Shown here piece after piece: positions 16,801 to 24,346 of a stretch of DNA of 64,000 nucleotides (position 1 is its first letter; every line of letters begins with the position of its first letter). Origin of the DNA: Cellulomonas sp. KH9 (GTDB lineage Bacteria > Actinomycetota > Actinomycetes > Actinomycetales > Cellulomonadaceae); the NCBI RefSeq assembly GCF_900114185.1, contig NZ_FOSE01000005.1:124001-188000 (forward strand), read 5' to 3'. The notes below the pieces were generated by a model. The model did not search any database. It was not told the origin of the DNA and worked only from the letters and a program-made list of their open reading frames with translations. A program made the position numbers and the translations under genes.

Positions 16801-16959
16801 GCCGCGACCTGCCTGCACCTCGCTGGTCCACGTCAAGGCCCAGACCGCGGCGGACGCGGGTGCCAGCGCCAGCGCCCAGAACGCCTTGCGCCCCCAGAGG
16901 CGGAACAGTGCGGGCGCGACGAGGGCCGCTGCGAGGTGGACCGTCAGCAGCAGCAGCAC
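13831..16959 (-). CDS. mnhA: Fused Na+/H+ antiporter subunits A and B (MnhAB)
   Basis: 1042 aa. Residues 1-790 are MnhA (NuoL-like): LLLMFVFWELTTVTSYLLIG (conserved Glu), KSALIPFHFWLPAAMAAPTP, LHAAAMVKAGVYLVARFAPA and the extra C-terminal MnhA helices (VQVLVETITLVVFVLVLRRL-like). After an Arg/Pro-rich linker (about residues 805-860), residues 865-1000 are MnhB: VVVRLLFHTMIVYSAFLLFS, GHNQPGGGFAAGLVTGIALA, SLFFDVGVYLVVVGLVLDIL. The GTG at 16959 was chosen because the membrane domain begins at once; GGAG lies about 11 nt upstream. Fusion of A and B is common in actinobacterial Mrp operons. It is the first gene of the six-gene operon mnhAB-C-D-E-F-G, all linked by 4-nt overlaps, for Na+ extrusion and pH homeostasis. 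Confidence 0.93.
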   Translation of the reverse strand: MLLLLTVHLAAALVAPALFRLWGRKAFWALALAPASAAVWALTWTSEVQAGRGPSQVVEWIPALGLELSFRLDTLSWLMTLVVGGVGALVLVYCAAYFSPTASGLGRFGGVFTAFAGSMLGLVTADDMLLMFVFWELTTVTSYLLIGHYADRKASRRAAMQAIIVTTAGGLAMLVGVVILGHAAGTYSLSGLMADPPAASTAVVAAVACLLAGAATKSALIPFHFWLPAAMAAPTPVSAYLHAAAMVKAGVYLVARFAPAYAELPVWRWTIVVLGGGTLLLGGYRALRQHDLKLILAFGTVSQLGLIILLVGLGTQATALAGLAMLGAHAMFKAALFLVVGTVDVACGTRDLRRLSGVGRALPWTAVAGGLATASMIGLPPFAGYVAKEAGLEGVAHLEDGMVGWIVLAAVVVGSALTVAYGLRLWWGAFATKDALVPQSKTQDSEGVATTTSLAAGGDESVAPAPVTRPSFLLTAPALVLSFLGLAVALLPHLGEQLLEPYAATYPLGEPGHLLLWGGFGLVLWLTVGVLGLGGLLFLARDKVERWQARVPHLLEADLTYRRFMRKLDDFAADVTAVTQRGSLPLYLGVILTTWVVAVGGALLTGTSWPQDVRPWDYAAQTVFAAASIVAAILVARARRRLKAVILAGISGYAIAGMFLLYGAPDLAVTQVLVETITLVVFVLVLRRLPPYFSDRPLATSRWVRLALALAVGLVVAGVALVAPSARVHAPVSADFATEAYEFGGGKNIVNVTLVDIRAWDTMGEISVLLVAATGVASLVFLSARGGRIFREREAPADRSVWGGSPDPMASLRRPQAEADADTPPPSRGSAPVGGSRAREWLRAGRTVAPQRRSVIFEVVVRLLFHTMIVYSAFLLFSGHNQPGGGFAAGLVTGIALAVRYLAGGRYELGEAAPVQPGVLLGTGLFLSAGAGLAALFVGGNVLESWILEFQLPIWGEVKLVTSLFFDVGVYLVVVGLVLDILRSLGAEIDRRAESGEDDVPDHAVRGDDQLVLLRGLNASGYDPVERRSDDFSGGPGTGGAA

Positions 16960-17401
16960 GTCCGGCTCCGTCCGTGTCGGGGGCGGTGGGTCGGTCGGGG
17001 TCTTGTCGATGTGACCGGCCGTCGGCGGCGACGACCGGGGAACGCGGTCCGCCCTCACCTGCGCGGGACGGTCACGTCCCTGGCTGGAGAGGTGCGACCA
17101 CGCACGGCGCGGGGCGGCCGGCTCGATCTGCGGGCGCAGGTCGGCGCTGGTCAGACGCGTCGTGGTGGGTGCGGGGGACCCGTTGATCTTACCAACGGTC
17201 CGCCGTGCCCCCGTGTCGAGCGACGCGCCCGCGCACCCGACGTGGCCCATGTCACGCCGCGAACCGGGCAGGTCGGACCGCCCACCGGCCGGCCCGTCAC
17301 GGGTCGCGGGCCGGCGGGGGCGGACCGGAGCCCCGACAGGGACGTGCGGCGGCGGCGGAACGGCCCGGTGCCGCAGCCGTGACGACGGCTAGGTTGGGCC
17401 G
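16960..17401. other. Intergenic region between mnhA and the Fe-S oxidoreductase, with an inverted repeat
   Basis: About 440 bp without a gene, serving as the shared upstream region of the divergent Mrp operon and Fe-S oxidoreductase gene. The one clear element is a 6-bp inverted repeat at 17180-17198 (CCGTTG, 7-nt spacer, CAACGG), the only A/T-rich spot here. Read on the minus strand it contains TAAGAT (17191-17186), a good -10-like hexamer for mnhA. No convincing -35 was found. The long leader is open in several frames but with no credible protein. Confidence 0.55.
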
Positions 17402-19681
17402 GTGAGCGGAGCGCAGGTGGTCGCGGTCGTCGTGGCGGCGGTGGCGACGGTGGTCGGGGTGGCGGTGTTCACCCGGGGTGCCGTCGCGATCGTGCGGACG
17501 GTGCGCACCGGTCGTCCCCTGCCGGGGCGGTGGGGCCCCGCCGGGCAGCGCCTGGCGACGCTGGTCCGCGAGGTGCTGGGGCACGGCCGGTTCCAGCAAC
17601 GGCCGGTCGTCCGCGTCGCGCACTGGGTCGTCATGGTGTCGTTCCCGGTGCTGGTGGTGACGCTGCTGACCGGGTACGGCCAGCTCGTGGACCCCCGCTA
17701 CGGGCTGCCGCTCATCGGCCACTGGGCGCCGCTGGAGTGGGCGGTCGAGGCGTTCGCGTGGCTGGGGCTGCTGGGCATCGGGTACCTGATCGTGCTGCGG
17801 CAGCGCATCCGACCGCGCGCGGCGGAGCCGGAGGGTGAGCAGCGCCGGTCCCGGTTCTTCGGGTCGAACCAGACGTGGGCGTACGTCGTCGAGGCGACGA
17901 TCCTGCTGGTGGTGCTGGCCGTCCTGCTGCTGCGCGGGCTGGAGTACGCGCTCGGCGTGCAGGACGGTGAGGCGTGGGCGACCCCCGCGCACTTCCCGCT
18001 GACCGCGTGGTTCGGTGCCTCGTGGGTGCCCGTGGCGCCCGGGACGCTCGAGACGGCCGTCCTCGTCGTCGCGATCGTGAAGATCCTGGTGTCGATGGCG
18101 TGGTTCGTCGTCGTCGGGCTGCTGCCGACCATGGGCGTGGCGTGGCACCGGTTCCTCGCGGTCGTCAACGTGTACGCCCGGCGCGAGCCGGACGGGACCC
18201 CCGCCCTCGGCCCCCTGGTGCCGCTGCGCGACGCCGCCGGTGAGCCCCTGGACCTCACGGCGGTCGAGGACCTGCCCGAGGACCTCCGGCTGGGCGTCGG
18301 CGCGGTCGAGGACCTGCCGTGGAAGGGCCTGCTCGACGCCGCGACGTGCACCGAGTGCGGCCGCTGCCAGGACCAGTGCCCCGCGTGGGCCACGGGCAAG
18401 CCGCTGAGCCCGAAGCTCGTCATGCTCGCGCTGCGCGACCAGGCCGCCGCGACCGCGCCCTACGTGCGGGCGGCGCGGGCCGCCGGCGCGTCCGACGAGG
18501 CGAAGGCCGACCCGCACCTGGGTGTCGACCTCGTCGCGTCCGGCGTCATCGACCCCGACGTGCTGTGGTCGTGCACGACCTGCGGGGCGTGCGTGCAGCA
18601 GTGCCCGGTCGACATCGAGCACGTCGACACGATCGTCGACATCCGCCGCTACCAGACCCTCATGGAGTCCGCGTTCCCCGCCGAGCTGGGCGGCACGTTC
18701 ACCAAGATGGAGCGCCGCGGCAACCCGTGGGGCCTGCCCGCGCGGCAGCGCCTCGACTGGGCCAAGGGCCTGGACTTCGACGTGCCGGTGGTCGGGGTGG
18801 ACGTGGAGTCCGCGGCCGACGTCGACTGGCTGTTCTGGGTGGGCTGCGCCGGGGCCTTCGAGGACCGCGCCAAGAAGACCACGCGGGCGGTCGCCGAGCT
18901 GCTGCACGCCGCCGACGTCACGTTCGCGGTGCTGGGCGACGGCGAGACCTGCACGGGCGACCCGGCCCGGCGCGCGGGCAACGAGGCGCTCTACCAGACG
19001 CTCGCCGCGCAGAACGTCGAGACGCTGAACGAGGTCGGTGCGCAGCGCATCGTCGTGACGTGCGCGCACTGCTTCAACACCATCTCCCGCGAGTACCCCG
19101 CGATGGGCGGGCGGTTCGAGGTCGTGCACCACACCCAGCTCCTCGACATGCTGGTCGGCGAGGGGCGCCTGCGGTTCGCCCCGGGCACCGGCGACGACGG
19201 CACGGGCACCACCGTCACGTACCACGACCCCTGCTACCTGGGCCGCCACAACCAGGTCTACGAGCCCCCGCGCGAGCTGCTCGCCGCCGCCGGCGTCACG
19301 GTCGCCGAGATGCCGCGCAACCGCGAGACGTCCTTCTGCTGCGGCGCCGGCGGCGCGCGCATGTGGATGGAGGAGACGATCGGCGAGCGCATCGGCACCG
19401 TCCGCGCGGCCGAGGCCGTCGCCACGGGTGCGTCCGCCATCGCCACCGCGTGCCCCTTCTGCACGGTGATGCTGAACGACGGGGTCGCGGCGCACGCGCG
19501 GGCGGTGGCACAAGGGGACCGCGAGGCACCGGACGACGCGGCCACGACCGGCACGCAGGAGCCCGCCGGCCCTCGCCACCCCACCGACGCTCGGCCCCGG
19601 GTCGGCGTCCCGGAGGTCGCCGACATCGCGGTGCTGCTACGGGACCGGTTGGCCGCTCCGCTAGACCCACGCGAGGCCTAA
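17402..19681 (+). CDS. Membrane-anchored Fe-S oxidoreductase (HdrD/GlpC-like)
   Basis: 759 aa. Residues 1-260 hold five or six membrane helices resembling a cytochrome-b-like gamma domain, with His residues in VRVAHWVVMVSFPVLVVTLL and PTMGVAWHRFLAVV. Two ferredoxin [4Fe-4S] motifs follow: CTECGRCQDQCP near residue 315 and CTTCGACVQQCP near 390. Two CCG-type cysteine domains come next: FWVGCAGAFEDRAKK near 478, and YHDPCYLGRHNQVYEPPREL near 607 with FCCGAGGARMWMEE near 647. This architecture is typical of heterodisulfide-reductase-like electron-transfer proteins of actinobacteria; the partner is unknown. The disordered C-terminus ends 2 bp before the HEPN gene on the other strand. GTG at 17402 is the first start of the hydrophobic domain. 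Confidence 0.9.
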   Translation: MSGAQVVAVVVAAVATVVGVAVFTRGAVAIVRTVRTGRPLPGRWGPAGQRLATLVREVLGHGRFQQRPVVRVAHWVVMVSFPVLVVTLLTGYGQLVDPRYGLPLIGHWAPLEWAVEAFAWLGLLGIGYLIVLRQRIRPRAAEPEGEQRRSRFFGSNQTWAYVVEATILLVVLAVLLLRGLEYALGVQDGEAWATPAHFPLTAWFGASWVPVAPGTLETAVLVVAIVKILVSMAWFVVVGLLPTMGVAWHRFLAVVNVYARREPDGTPALGPLVPLRDAAGEPLDLTAVEDLPEDLRLGVGAVEDLPWKGLLDAATCTECGRCQDQCPAWATGKPLSPKLVMLALRDQAAATAPYVRAARAAGASDEAKADPHLGVDLVASGVIDPDVLWSCTTCGACVQQCPVDIEHVDTIVDIRRYQTLMESAFPAELGGTFTKMERRGNPWGLPARQRLDWAKGLDFDVPVVGVDVESAADVDWLFWVGCAGAFEDRAKKTTRAVAELLHAADVTFAVLGDGETCTGDPARRAGNEALYQTLAAQNVETLNEVGAQRIVVTCAHCFNTISREYPAMGGRFEVVHHTQLLDMLVGEGRLRFAPGTGDDGTGTTVTYHDPCYLGRHNQVYEPPRELLAAAGVTVAEMPRNRETSFCCGAGGARMWMEETIGERIGTVRAAEAVATGASAIATACPFCTVMLNDGVAAHARAVAQGDREAPDDAATTGTQEPAGPRHPTDARPRVGVPEVADIAVLLRDRLAAPLDPREA

Positions 19682-19683
19682 GG

Positions 19684-20367
19684 TCAGCTGAGGTAACTCT
19701 GTGCGGACGTGTAGGAAATTAGCGTCTCCGCGAAATATATCCCAAGGTCGCGAAGATTTGCGATATGCGACGCCACGGCGTCGGCACTTCTCGTTCTTCC
19801 GTTGAATGCTTCCGAAATCGGCAGCCGGGCGTGGGCGACGTCGTTTCGAATCTCCGCCATCTCCCCGAGAGAACTGCGCCATCGTAGGTCTGGGATCGGT
19901 TCGCCTACCAGTCCATACACTTGCCAGATCCGATTTAGTGTATTTGCCCGGGGGGTTTTACTGCCGACCGGTTCCAAGTAGCCTCGACCATCCCTTCGCG
20001 GAAGCGCTGGCCTATCGCTACTCTCGTGGCTCCTGGACAACTCGATGCGAGCATCCCAGACGCTGTCCATAGAACTGCCAGTGGTGGCCGCAAAACGGTG
20101 ACGGTAGTGCAGCATTCGGAGCCCGTGCCGAAGATCTCCCACCTGGCATCCAGATGACTCGACACTCTCGTGGACGAGTTCTACGCAGTTCGAAATCAGC
20201 GCCTCAAACTCGGCCATTGCCATTACCGCCGCGCCCGCGCGAACATCTCGGCTGACGTTCTTCCAGGAGAGGGCGCGGTTTAGCTGCAAGACATCAGCCA
20301 CATATACCGAGAACCAACACTGGTCGAGCCGCTTCTCGAAAGCGGCTTCATAATCAGCGATAGTCAC
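19684..20367 (-). CDS. HEPN-domain protein with an RNxxxH ribonuclease motif (DUF262 partner)
   Basis: 227 aa, mostly helical, with base composition clearly lower in G+C than the surrounding genes. The diagnostic HEPN motif RNDVAH is at residues 174-179 inside EMAEIRNDVAHARLPI; in HEPN ribonucleases the Arg and His form the active site. The N-terminal half (FSVYVADVLQLNRALSWKNV, MAEFEALISNCVELVHESVE) fits the long helices of the MAE_28990/MAE_18760-type HEPN family, which is known to be coupled to DUF262 proteins. ATG at 20367 overlaps the DUF262 stop by 4 nt, so the two form one unit. I infer a defence or toxin role: the HEPN is a candidate RNase effector. Fold, motif and pairing are visible; activity is not proven. 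Confidence 0.78.
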   Translation of the reverse strand: MTIADYEAAFEKRLDQCWFSVYVADVLQLNRALSWKNVSRDVRAGAAVMAMAEFEALISNCVELVHESVESSGCQVGDLRHGLRMLHYRHRFAATTGSSMDSVWDARIELSRSHESSDRPALPRRDGRGYLEPVGSKTPRANTLNRIWQVYGLVGEPIPDLRWRSSLGEMAEIRNDVAHARLPISEAFNGRTRSADAVASHIANLRDLGIYFAETLISYTSAQSYLS

Positions 20368-21428
20368 TGGTCTCGAACTGGGTCGTCACCCCGAAGGAGC
20401 CCATAGGACAACTCCACCCGCTCATCCAGCTTCCCGGGGGTGTTATGCCCGCCACCCGAGACTGCGCGCAAGCGAGAATCTTCCTTCCAACCGTCCTTCG
20501 GCGCGGCTTCTACTCCGTCGTCATTGACTCGAGCGCTCGCGAGAAGTGCGGCCTCAAACGGCACCATAGGCGTGGCGTGATAGCCGACACGCAGGTATGC
20601 AGACCCACTCAGAACGTTCTGAAGGAGTCGAACAGCGCTCTCGAACTCCTCACGGAACTTCTGCTCAGGAAAGTCTGTCCTCCATCGACTCATGCATGCA
20701 TTAAGGAAGGGCTTGATTGGGCCGCGATAGTCGGATCGAGCGTGCCTGTACGCAAAGAACTTAAGTACCGTCTCCTCCAGCGTCCCGTCGCGAAGCCGCG
20801 CCTCATCTATCTGAATCAGTGATTTAAATTCTGGGAGCTTGGCCATGTCGTGCAAGAAGGCAACAAAGGGCCCCCTGTACACTGCGTTCCTGACTTCCTG
20901 GTTGGTGAGTCTTAGCGATCCAGCATTCAATCGGTCGAACAACTCAAAGCGGACGTCATAGTCCGACTTATCCGTTAGCGCCGTAACCTGGAGGGTCGTT
21001 CGTGAGAAATGGAGCTGAAGTTCTTTTGGAAGGTCGCGGAACGACTTTCCGTTAAGTTGCGGAATTGTCTCCAGTTCGTCGAGCACCAACGGGCCATCCT
21101 TGCTTAGGGCAGTCAATCTCTCCGGCGACGGCGAGACGAAGTGCACAAGTGTGGAGAGCCGCTGGAGTCCGTCAACAACCTCGAGGGTGAAGTCGTCGTT
21201 TGTTGCGACAAAGATCGATGGCACTGGCAACCCGAGCATCAGCGACTCAATGAGCCTGGATTCACTCTGGACGTCCCACCGAAATAGTCGCTGATACTCT
21301 GGTGAGACGTTCAACTCACCCTCCGCGACCATCCTGACCAGCTCACGAACGGAGAAGTTTGTCGTCTGCACGTCGACGTTTCGCCGACGCTCATTGACGA
21401 TGCTTGTAAGCGACTCAGGATCGGTCAT
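20364..21428 (-). CDS. DUF262 (GmrSD/ParB-like) domain protein
   Basis: 354 aa, first gene of the low-GC pair. The DUF262 hallmarks are in place: VSPEYQRLFRWD at residues 41-52, VVDGLQRLST at 84-93 (the DGQQR-type motif, here DGLQR), FELFDRLNAGSLRLTNQEVR at 161-180 and NAVYRGPF at 181-188. The family has a ParB/sulfiredoxin-like nucleotide-binding fold and forms the N-terminal part of GmrSD-type modification-dependent restriction enzymes; stand-alone forms with other effectors occur in defence islands. There is no C-terminal HNH (DUF1524) nuclease, so the downstream HEPN protein probably provides the effector function. A strong ribosome-binding site (GGGGAGGACGAGG) precedes the ATG at 21428. 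Confidence 0.88.
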   Translation of the reverse strand: MTDPESLTSIVNERRRNVDVQTTNFSVRELVRMVAEGELNVSPEYQRLFRWDVQSESRLIESLMLGLPVPSIFVATNDDFTLEVVDGLQRLSTLVHFVSPSPERLTALSKDGPLVLDELETIPQLNGKSFRDLPKELQLHFSRTTLQVTALTDKSDYDVRFELFDRLNAGSLRLTNQEVRNAVYRGPFVAFLHDMAKLPEFKSLIQIDEARLRDGTLEETVLKFFAYRHARSDYRGPIKPFLNACMSRWRTDFPEQKFREEFESAVRLLQNVLSGSAYLRVGYHATPMVPFEAALLASARVNDDGVEAAPKDGWKEDSRLRAVSGGGHNTPGKLDERVELSYGLLRGDDPVRDQ

Positions 21429-21588
21429 CCTCGTCCTCCCCTAGGTTGGGAGTCGATCGTAGGGCATCCCGTCGCGCGTGTACGCGTATCGAATGTGGCC
21501 CCTCGGCACCGTAGTGCGCCGAACGAGGCTGCCGACGACTCGTCGCCGGGGTGCGCCCCGTACATCACGAAGGCGTAGCGTCCGAAGG

Positions 21589-21972
21589 GTGCGTGCAGCG
21601 GCCCGGCGGGTCCCCTGGTGGCTCGTCGCGGTGGTGGTCGCCACGGCGCTGGTCGGCACGGGCCTGCTGCCCGCGGCGGACGCGGTCGCCCTGGCGGGGC
21701 ACACCGGGCCGGTGCTCCTCCTGCTGCTCGCGCTGACCCTGGTGGCCGAGCTGTGCGCGGCGGCCGGGCTCTTCGACGCGGCTGCCGGGGTGACCGCACG
21801 GCTCGCGCGCGGCCGACGGTGGGCCCTGTGGCTGCTGGTCGTCGCGCTGGCCACCGCGTCGACGGCGGTGCTGTCCCTCGACACCACCGCAGTGCTGGTG
21901 ACACCGGTGGTCATCACGCTGGCCCGCCGCACCGGCAGCGACCCGCTGCGGTTCGCGCTGGTCGTCGTCGCG
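21589..21972 (+). pseudogene. N-terminal fragment of an ArsB/NhaD-type ion transporter
   Basis: From GTG 21589 about 125 residues read as the start of an ArsB/NhaD/SLC13-like permease: three or four membrane helices (VPWWLVAVVVATALVGTGLL, TGPVLLLLLALTLVAELCAA) and the conserved loop VLSLDTTAVLVTPVVITLAR followed by RTGSDPLRFAL. Intact members have 380-430 residues. Here similarity stops at about 21965 and the frame runs on as Arg-rich sequence (ARSRPAEACAARVGRRR) into the next gene. So roughly two thirds of the transporter are missing. It lies next to the low-GC DUF262/HEPN cassette, consistent with a recombination event at this site. Confidence 0.7.
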
Positions 21973-22031
21973 CGCTCGCGGCCCGCTGAGGCGTGCGCCG
22001 CGCGAGTCGGTCGCCGTCGCTACCGTGAACC

Positions 22032-23003
22032 ATGGCCCTCGACCGCGCCCTGCTCGACTGGCTCCTCGACTCCGATCCTGCGCTGCGGTGGCAGGTCGAG
22101 CGTGACCTCGTCGGTGCGCCCGAGGAGGTCTGGCGGGCGACCCGGGCGCGTGTCGCCACCGAGGGGTTCGGTGCGCGGCTGCTCGCGCTGCAGGACGACG
22201 ACGGCCAGTGGGCGGGCGGCGCGTACTTCCCGCGGGGGTTCGACTTCGACGGCCCCGAGGCGCTGCCCGGCGCCGGTCAGCCGTGGACGGCGACGACGGA
22301 GACGCTCAACACGCTGCGCGACTGGGGGCTCGACGCGCGCGTGCTCGCCGGCACGGCTGACAAGCTGAAGGAGAACAGCCGCTGGGAGTACGACGACCTG
22401 CCGTACTGGGGCGGCGAGGTCGACTGCTGCATCAACGCCTTCACGCTCGCGAACGGCGCGTGGCTCGGCGCGGACGTCAGCGGCCTCGCGGCGTGGCTCC
22501 CCGAGCACCGGCTGCCCGACGGTGGCTGGAACTGCGAGTGGGTGGAGGGCTCCACGCGCTCGTCGGTGCACTCGACCCTCAACACCGTGAAGGGCCTGCT
22601 CTCGTACGAGGCCGCGACCGGCTCCGACGCACTGCGTGCCGCTCGGCACGCTGGTGAGGAGTACCTGCTCGAGCGCCGGCTTCTGCGCCGAGTGACCGAC
22701 GGCGAGCCACTCGGCCCGTGGGTGACGGTGTTCTCCTACCCGTTCCGCTGGCGGTTCAGCACGCTGAACGCTCTCGACCACTTCCGCGCGGCGTCCCTGC
22801 ACGACGGCACCGCGCCCGACGCGCGCCTCGCGGAGGCGGTCGAGACCGTGCGCGCCGCCCGGCAGCCCGACGGCACGTGGCTGCAGGAGCACCGGCTGCC
22901 GGGGCGCGCCTGGTTCGAGGTCGACGTGCCGCCCGGCGAGCCGTCGCGGTGGCTGACGTTCCACGCCGCCCGCGTCCTCGCGTGGTGGGACGGCGAGGCC
23001 TGA
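22032..23003 (+). CDS. Squalene-cyclase/prenyltransferase-like alpha-toroid protein
   Basis: 323 aa. The sequence has repeated helix pairs with QW-like and Trp-rich motifs (LQDDDGQWAGGAYFPRG, RLPDGGWNCEWVEG, QPDGTWLQEHRLPG), the look of the alpha/alpha-toroid fold of squalene cyclases and prenyltransferases. It is about half the size of a real squalene-hopene cyclase and lacks the catalytic DxDD motif, so cyclase activity is unlikely. ATG at 22032. It appears to be transcribed alone; promoter and function were not identified. Confidence 0.75.
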   Translation: MALDRALLDWLLDSDPALRWQVERDLVGAPEEVWRATRARVATEGFGARLLALQDDDGQWAGGAYFPRGFDFDGPEALPGAGQPWTATTETLNTLRDWGLDARVLAGTADKLKENSRWEYDDLPYWGGEVDCCINAFTLANGAWLGADVSGLAAWLPEHRLPDGGWNCEWVEGSTRSSVHSTLNTVKGLLSYEAATGSDALRAARHAGEEYLLERRLLRRVTDGEPLGPWVTVFSYPFRWRFSTLNALDHFRAASLHDGTAPDARLAEAVETVRAARQPDGTWLQEHRLPGRAWFEVDVPPGEPSRWLTFHAARVLAWWDGEA

Positions 23004-23084
23004 GGAGCTCGGACGTCGACGTGACCGTGTGCGGCGCGGTGTCTGGCGGTCGTGGGCACCCCACCCACAGCACGCACCACGTGG

Positions 23085-23112
23085 TTGCTGTTATTGCAGA
23101 TGCGCCTACTAT
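23085..23112 (+). promoter_or_regulatory. Promoter of the HTH/PIN module, predicted leaderless
   Basis: TTGCTG (23085-23090), a 16-bp spacer and TACTAT (23107-23112) form a good sigma-70-type promoter in a locally A/T-rich patch. The ATG of the antitoxin begins 6 nt after the -10 hexamer, so transcription would start at or next to the A of the start codon. No ribosome-binding site is present, in line with a leaderless mRNA. Confidence 0.65.
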
Positions 23113-23118
23113 CGACGC

Positions 23119-23499
23119 ATGGCGGCACACGCGCACTCCACGACTCTCGACCCTGCGGACCCGGTCATCCGGTCTGGCGCCAGAGAACTGGCGGACCGAC
23201 TGGTGGGCGACACTCCGGTCGAGGCGGCCATGCGCGCGTTGCTCGATGATGTCGCGCACGGTGCACGCGTCGTGGTGCTGCGCGCCGAGGACGAGGTCAG
23301 TCCCGCGAAGGCGGCACAGATACTCGGTGTGACACGGCAGTTCGTCGACCGCTTGTGCGAGGACGGCGTCCTCCCCTTCCGCCGCCTTCCCGGCAGCCGA
23401 CACCGCCGCATCCGCGTGCAGGACGTCGTGGATGTCGCCACCGAGCGCGAAGAGCGCCGGACCGGCGCCGACTCGATCCGCGCAGCTCTCGGGGCATAG
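23119..23499 (+). CDS. Antitoxin with an excisionase-type helix-turn-helix domain
   Basis: 126 aa. The middle reads SPAKAAQILGVTRQFVDRLC, then EDGVLPFRRLPGSRHRRIRV, the MerR/excisionase-like winged helix used to bind DNA and the cognate promoter. The N-terminal part (ELADRLVGDTPVEAAMRALL) is helical. Such proteins are regularly found immediately upstream of PIN-domain toxins and repress the operon. The PIN gene starts 4 nt after this stop. ATG 23119 is supported by the leaderless promoter. Confidence 0.85.
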   Translation: MAAHAHSTTLDPADPVIRSGARELADRLVGDTPVEAAMRALLDDVAHGARVVVLRAEDEVSPAKAAQILGVTRQFVDRLCEDGVLPFRRLPGSRHRRIRVQDVVDVATEREERRTGADSIRAALGA

Positions 23500-23503
23500 G
23501 TAG

Positions 23504-24346
23504 GTGGCCCGCCTCCCACGGGTCTTCATCGACACGAGCGAGCTGTTCCCGTTCACGATCATGGACGTCCTGCTCACCCTGGCCGAGGATCTCCTGTTCA
23601 CCTGGGTGTGGACCGATGAGGTCCTCGCCGAGTGGGAGGACGTCATCGTCCGTGAGGGCCGACGCACGACAGAGTCTGCGGCGTCGGTCAGCGCTGCCGT
23701 GCGCCAGCACTTCGGGAGGCACCGCATCGACCCTGCCCGCTACCGGGACAAGATCACCGACGACCTCTCACCCGACCCTGACGACCGCGCGCACGCAGCG
23801 GCAGCGATCCACGGTGACGTCGACGTGCTGCTGACCCACACCATGAAGCACCTGCGCACGGAGCCTGTCCTCGCCGCCGGAGTCGCGGTCGCACCCGAGT
23901 TTGCCGAGCGTCCGCGCTCGCGTCGTGCGGAGAGTGATGGCGGGACTGGGCATCGAGCCGATGACGGACCCGATCAGCCGGCCGTTGCAGTCGCAAAGTC
24001 CTCCAGCAGGCCGCCCCACCCGCCGGGCGAACCGAGGGACGCGCGCATCTCCACGGCCCGCTTCGCGTACGCCTCGAGACCGCGGTGCTCGAAGTCGACA
24101 CGTGTCGTGACGGCGCCGTCCGCGCCCGTCATGCCCGTGAACCGCACCTCGACCTCGGTGAGCAGCCCGGGGTCGTACGCCCAGTCGGCGCTGATCTGCC
24201 ACGCCAGCACCAACCGACCCGGCGGCTCCCAGGCGAGCACGCGGCCCCACGTGCACTCGGCCCCGTCGGCGTCGCGCTCGTACCAGCGACCGCCCTCGCG
24301 GGGCTCGACGACGACGTCGACGAACGGCTGGTCGCCCAGGTGGTAG
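23504..24346 (+). CDS. PIN-domain toxin with a lost or altered C-terminus
   Basis: From GTG 23504 residues 1-135 are a PIN ribonuclease: RVFIDTSELFPFTIMDVLLT (first Asp), WVWTDEVLAEWEDVIVREGR (conserved Glu), DDRAHAAAAIHGDVDVLLTH (acidic motif and final Asp) and GVAVAPEFAER. The family normally continues with a C-terminal helix and ends at about 180-190 aa. Here similarity is lost at about 23935 and the frame runs antisense through the SRPBCC gene to a stop at 24346, giving a Ser/Pro/Arg-rich tail. The functional gene is therefore probably truncated at its 3' end, by deletion or frameshift. The PIN catalytic acids appear to be kept, so activity cannot be excluded. Confidence 0.65.
   Translation: MARLPRVFIDTSELFPFTIMDVLLTLAEDLLFTWVWTDEVLAEWEDVIVREGRRTTESAASVSAAVRQHFGRHRIDPARYRDKITDDLSPDPDDRAHAAAAIHGDVDVLLTHTMKHLRTEPVLAAGVAVAPEFAERPRSRRAESDGGTGHRADDGPDQPAVAVAKSSSRPPHPPGEPRDARISTARFAYASRPRCSKSTRVVTAPSAPVMPVNRTSTSVSSPGSYAQSALICHASTNRPGGSQASTRPHVHSAPSASRSYQRPPSRGSTTTSTNGWSPRW

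Noticed and set aside
13951..17382. A 1143-codon plus-strand frame opposite mnhA
   Set aside because: Arg/Gln/Asp/Gly-rich throughout with no domain; mirror of the high-GC mnhAB gene, whose membrane helices and motifs are unmistakable.
17402..19681. Glycerol-3-phosphate dehydrogenase subunit (GlpC)
   Set aside because: Membrane gamma-like domain and double CCG domains fit stand-alone HdrD-like proteins; no glpA/glpB nearby.
20445..20822. A 125-codon plus-strand frame opposite the DUF262 gene
   Set aside because: Lies wholly inside the DUF262 coding region, has no ribosome-binding site and no protein-like pattern.
22032..23003. A true squalene-hopene cyclase for hopanoid synthesis
   Set aside because: About half the normal length, no DxDD catalytic motif and no hopanoid or isoprenoid neighbours.
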